A DNA stretch of 5,177 nt from Bacteroidales bacterium (GTDB taxonomy: Bacteria; Bacteroidota; Bacteroidia; Bacteroidales; GCA-2711565), in assembly GCA_029938505.1 (NCBI GenBank), contig JAOZUV010000178.1, positions 1 to 5,177 of the forward strand. The letters are read 5' to 3'. Position numbers and translations under genes: made by a program. Shown here one piece after another: positions 4,852 through 5,177 of the stretch. How positions within the stretch are numbered: the first letter of the stretch is position 1; every line of letters begins with the position of its first letter. Under the pieces are notes generated by a model. It saw only the letters and a list, made by a program, of their open reading frames with translations, was not told the origin of the DNA and did not search any database.

Positions 4852-5177
4852 TTAACCTCCAAAATCGTCAAAGGCAATCATCTCTTCTGGCACACCATAA
4901 TCATCCAGCATTTTTAATACTGCATCATTCATCATTGGAGGACCACATAGGTAATATTCGATATCCTCTGGTTCTTCATGATTTTTCAAATAATTATCCA
5001 TAATTATCTGATGAATAAATCCGGTATATCCTTCCCAATTATCTTCAGGTAAAGGCTCAGAAAGACCAATATTAAATTTAAAATTAGGATTGTTTTTTTC
5101 TATTTCTTCGAATTGATCAACGTAGAATAACTCTCTAGAAGAACGTCCACCATACCAGAAAGTAGCTTTACGATTTG
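4852..5177 (-). CDS. nqrF: Na+-translocating NADH:quinone reductase subunit F, C-terminal part
   Basis: These are the last 107 residues of NqrF, cut by the window's right edge; full proteins are a little over 400 residues. NqrF is the NADH-oxidising subunit, with an N-terminal membrane helix, a 2Fe-2S ferredoxin domain and a ferredoxin-reductase-like FAD/NADH domain. Only the end of that last domain is visible. Translating the minus strand gives [20 protein letters not shown] at residues 6-25, then [20 protein letters not shown] at 74-93, the reductase motif with the conserved cysteine near the nicotinamide. The end is the typical MIAFDDFGG followed by TAA. No frameshift is present in the visible part. 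In Bacteroidota nqrF usually closes the nqrABCDEF operon, so the rest of the operon should lie to the right. The terminator and apbE follow directly. Confidence 0.96.
   Translation of the reverse strand, partial: NRKATFWYGGRSSRELFYVDQFEEIEKNNPNFKFNIGLSEPLPEDNWEGYTGFIHQIIMDNYLKNHEEPEDIEYYLCGPPMMNDAVLKMLDDYGVPEEMIAFDDFGG

Noticed and set aside
1..5177. Mobile element, CRISPR array, tRNA or rRNA, or defence system
   Set aside because: No transposase, integrase, spaced direct repeats, tRNA-like cloverleaf or unfamiliar multigene cassette is visible; gene content is core chromosomal.

Overview
The window reads as a chromosomal housekeeping segment from a low-GC member of the Bacteroidota. Three things support this. 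First, several genes are preceded by promoters of the Bacteroidota type (-33 TTTG/TTG, a spacer of roughly 19-21 bp, then -7 TAnnTTTG). Second, most genes lack a Shine-Dalgarno sequence. Third, the window carries an Na+-NQR gene next to a lipoprotein form of ApbE. The order is unassigned, and the species cannot be named from this sequence alone.

Layout, left to right. Positions 1-267 hold no supportable gene: there is a strong factor-independent terminator from something upstream, an AT-rich tract with a 10-bp palindrome, and the rpsT promoter. Next come rpsT (bS20) with its own terminator and radC (JAMM-domain protein), both on the plus strand. A good promoter and a roughly 70-nt leader with a small hairpin precede the ribosomal operon rpsF-rpsR-rplI (bS6, bS18, bL9), which ends at a clear terminator. 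A SpoU/TrmH-family RNA 2'-O-methyltransferase follows, still on the plus strand. A 61-residue membrane-anchored, cysteine-rich protein with its own promoter closes the plus-strand block. Convergent to it, on the minus strand, are apbE (FAD:protein FMN transferase) and the 3' end of nqrF, which runs off the right edge.

The genes form two functional groups. The left two thirds is translation and RNA biology: three ribosomal proteins in one operon, bS20, and an RNA methylase, with radC between them. The right third concerns the sodium-pumping NADH:quinone oxidoreductase: NqrF is its NADH-oxidising subunit, and ApbE attaches FMN covalently to the NqrB and NqrC subunits. The small cysteine-rich membrane protein beside them resembles the NqrM maturation factor in architecture (one N-terminal membrane helix, then four cysteines including a CxC), and I propose it as a divergent NqrM-like factor.

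Two observations stand out. One is that small protein. The other is a canonical Shine-Dalgarno sequence (AAGGAGG) in front of rplI, overlapping the rpsR stop codon. In Bacteroidota the anti-Shine-Dalgarno sequence is normally hidden by a pocket made of bS21, bS18 and bS6, and two of those proteins are encoded immediately upstream in this same operon. No mobile element, CRISPR array, tRNA or rRNA was found.
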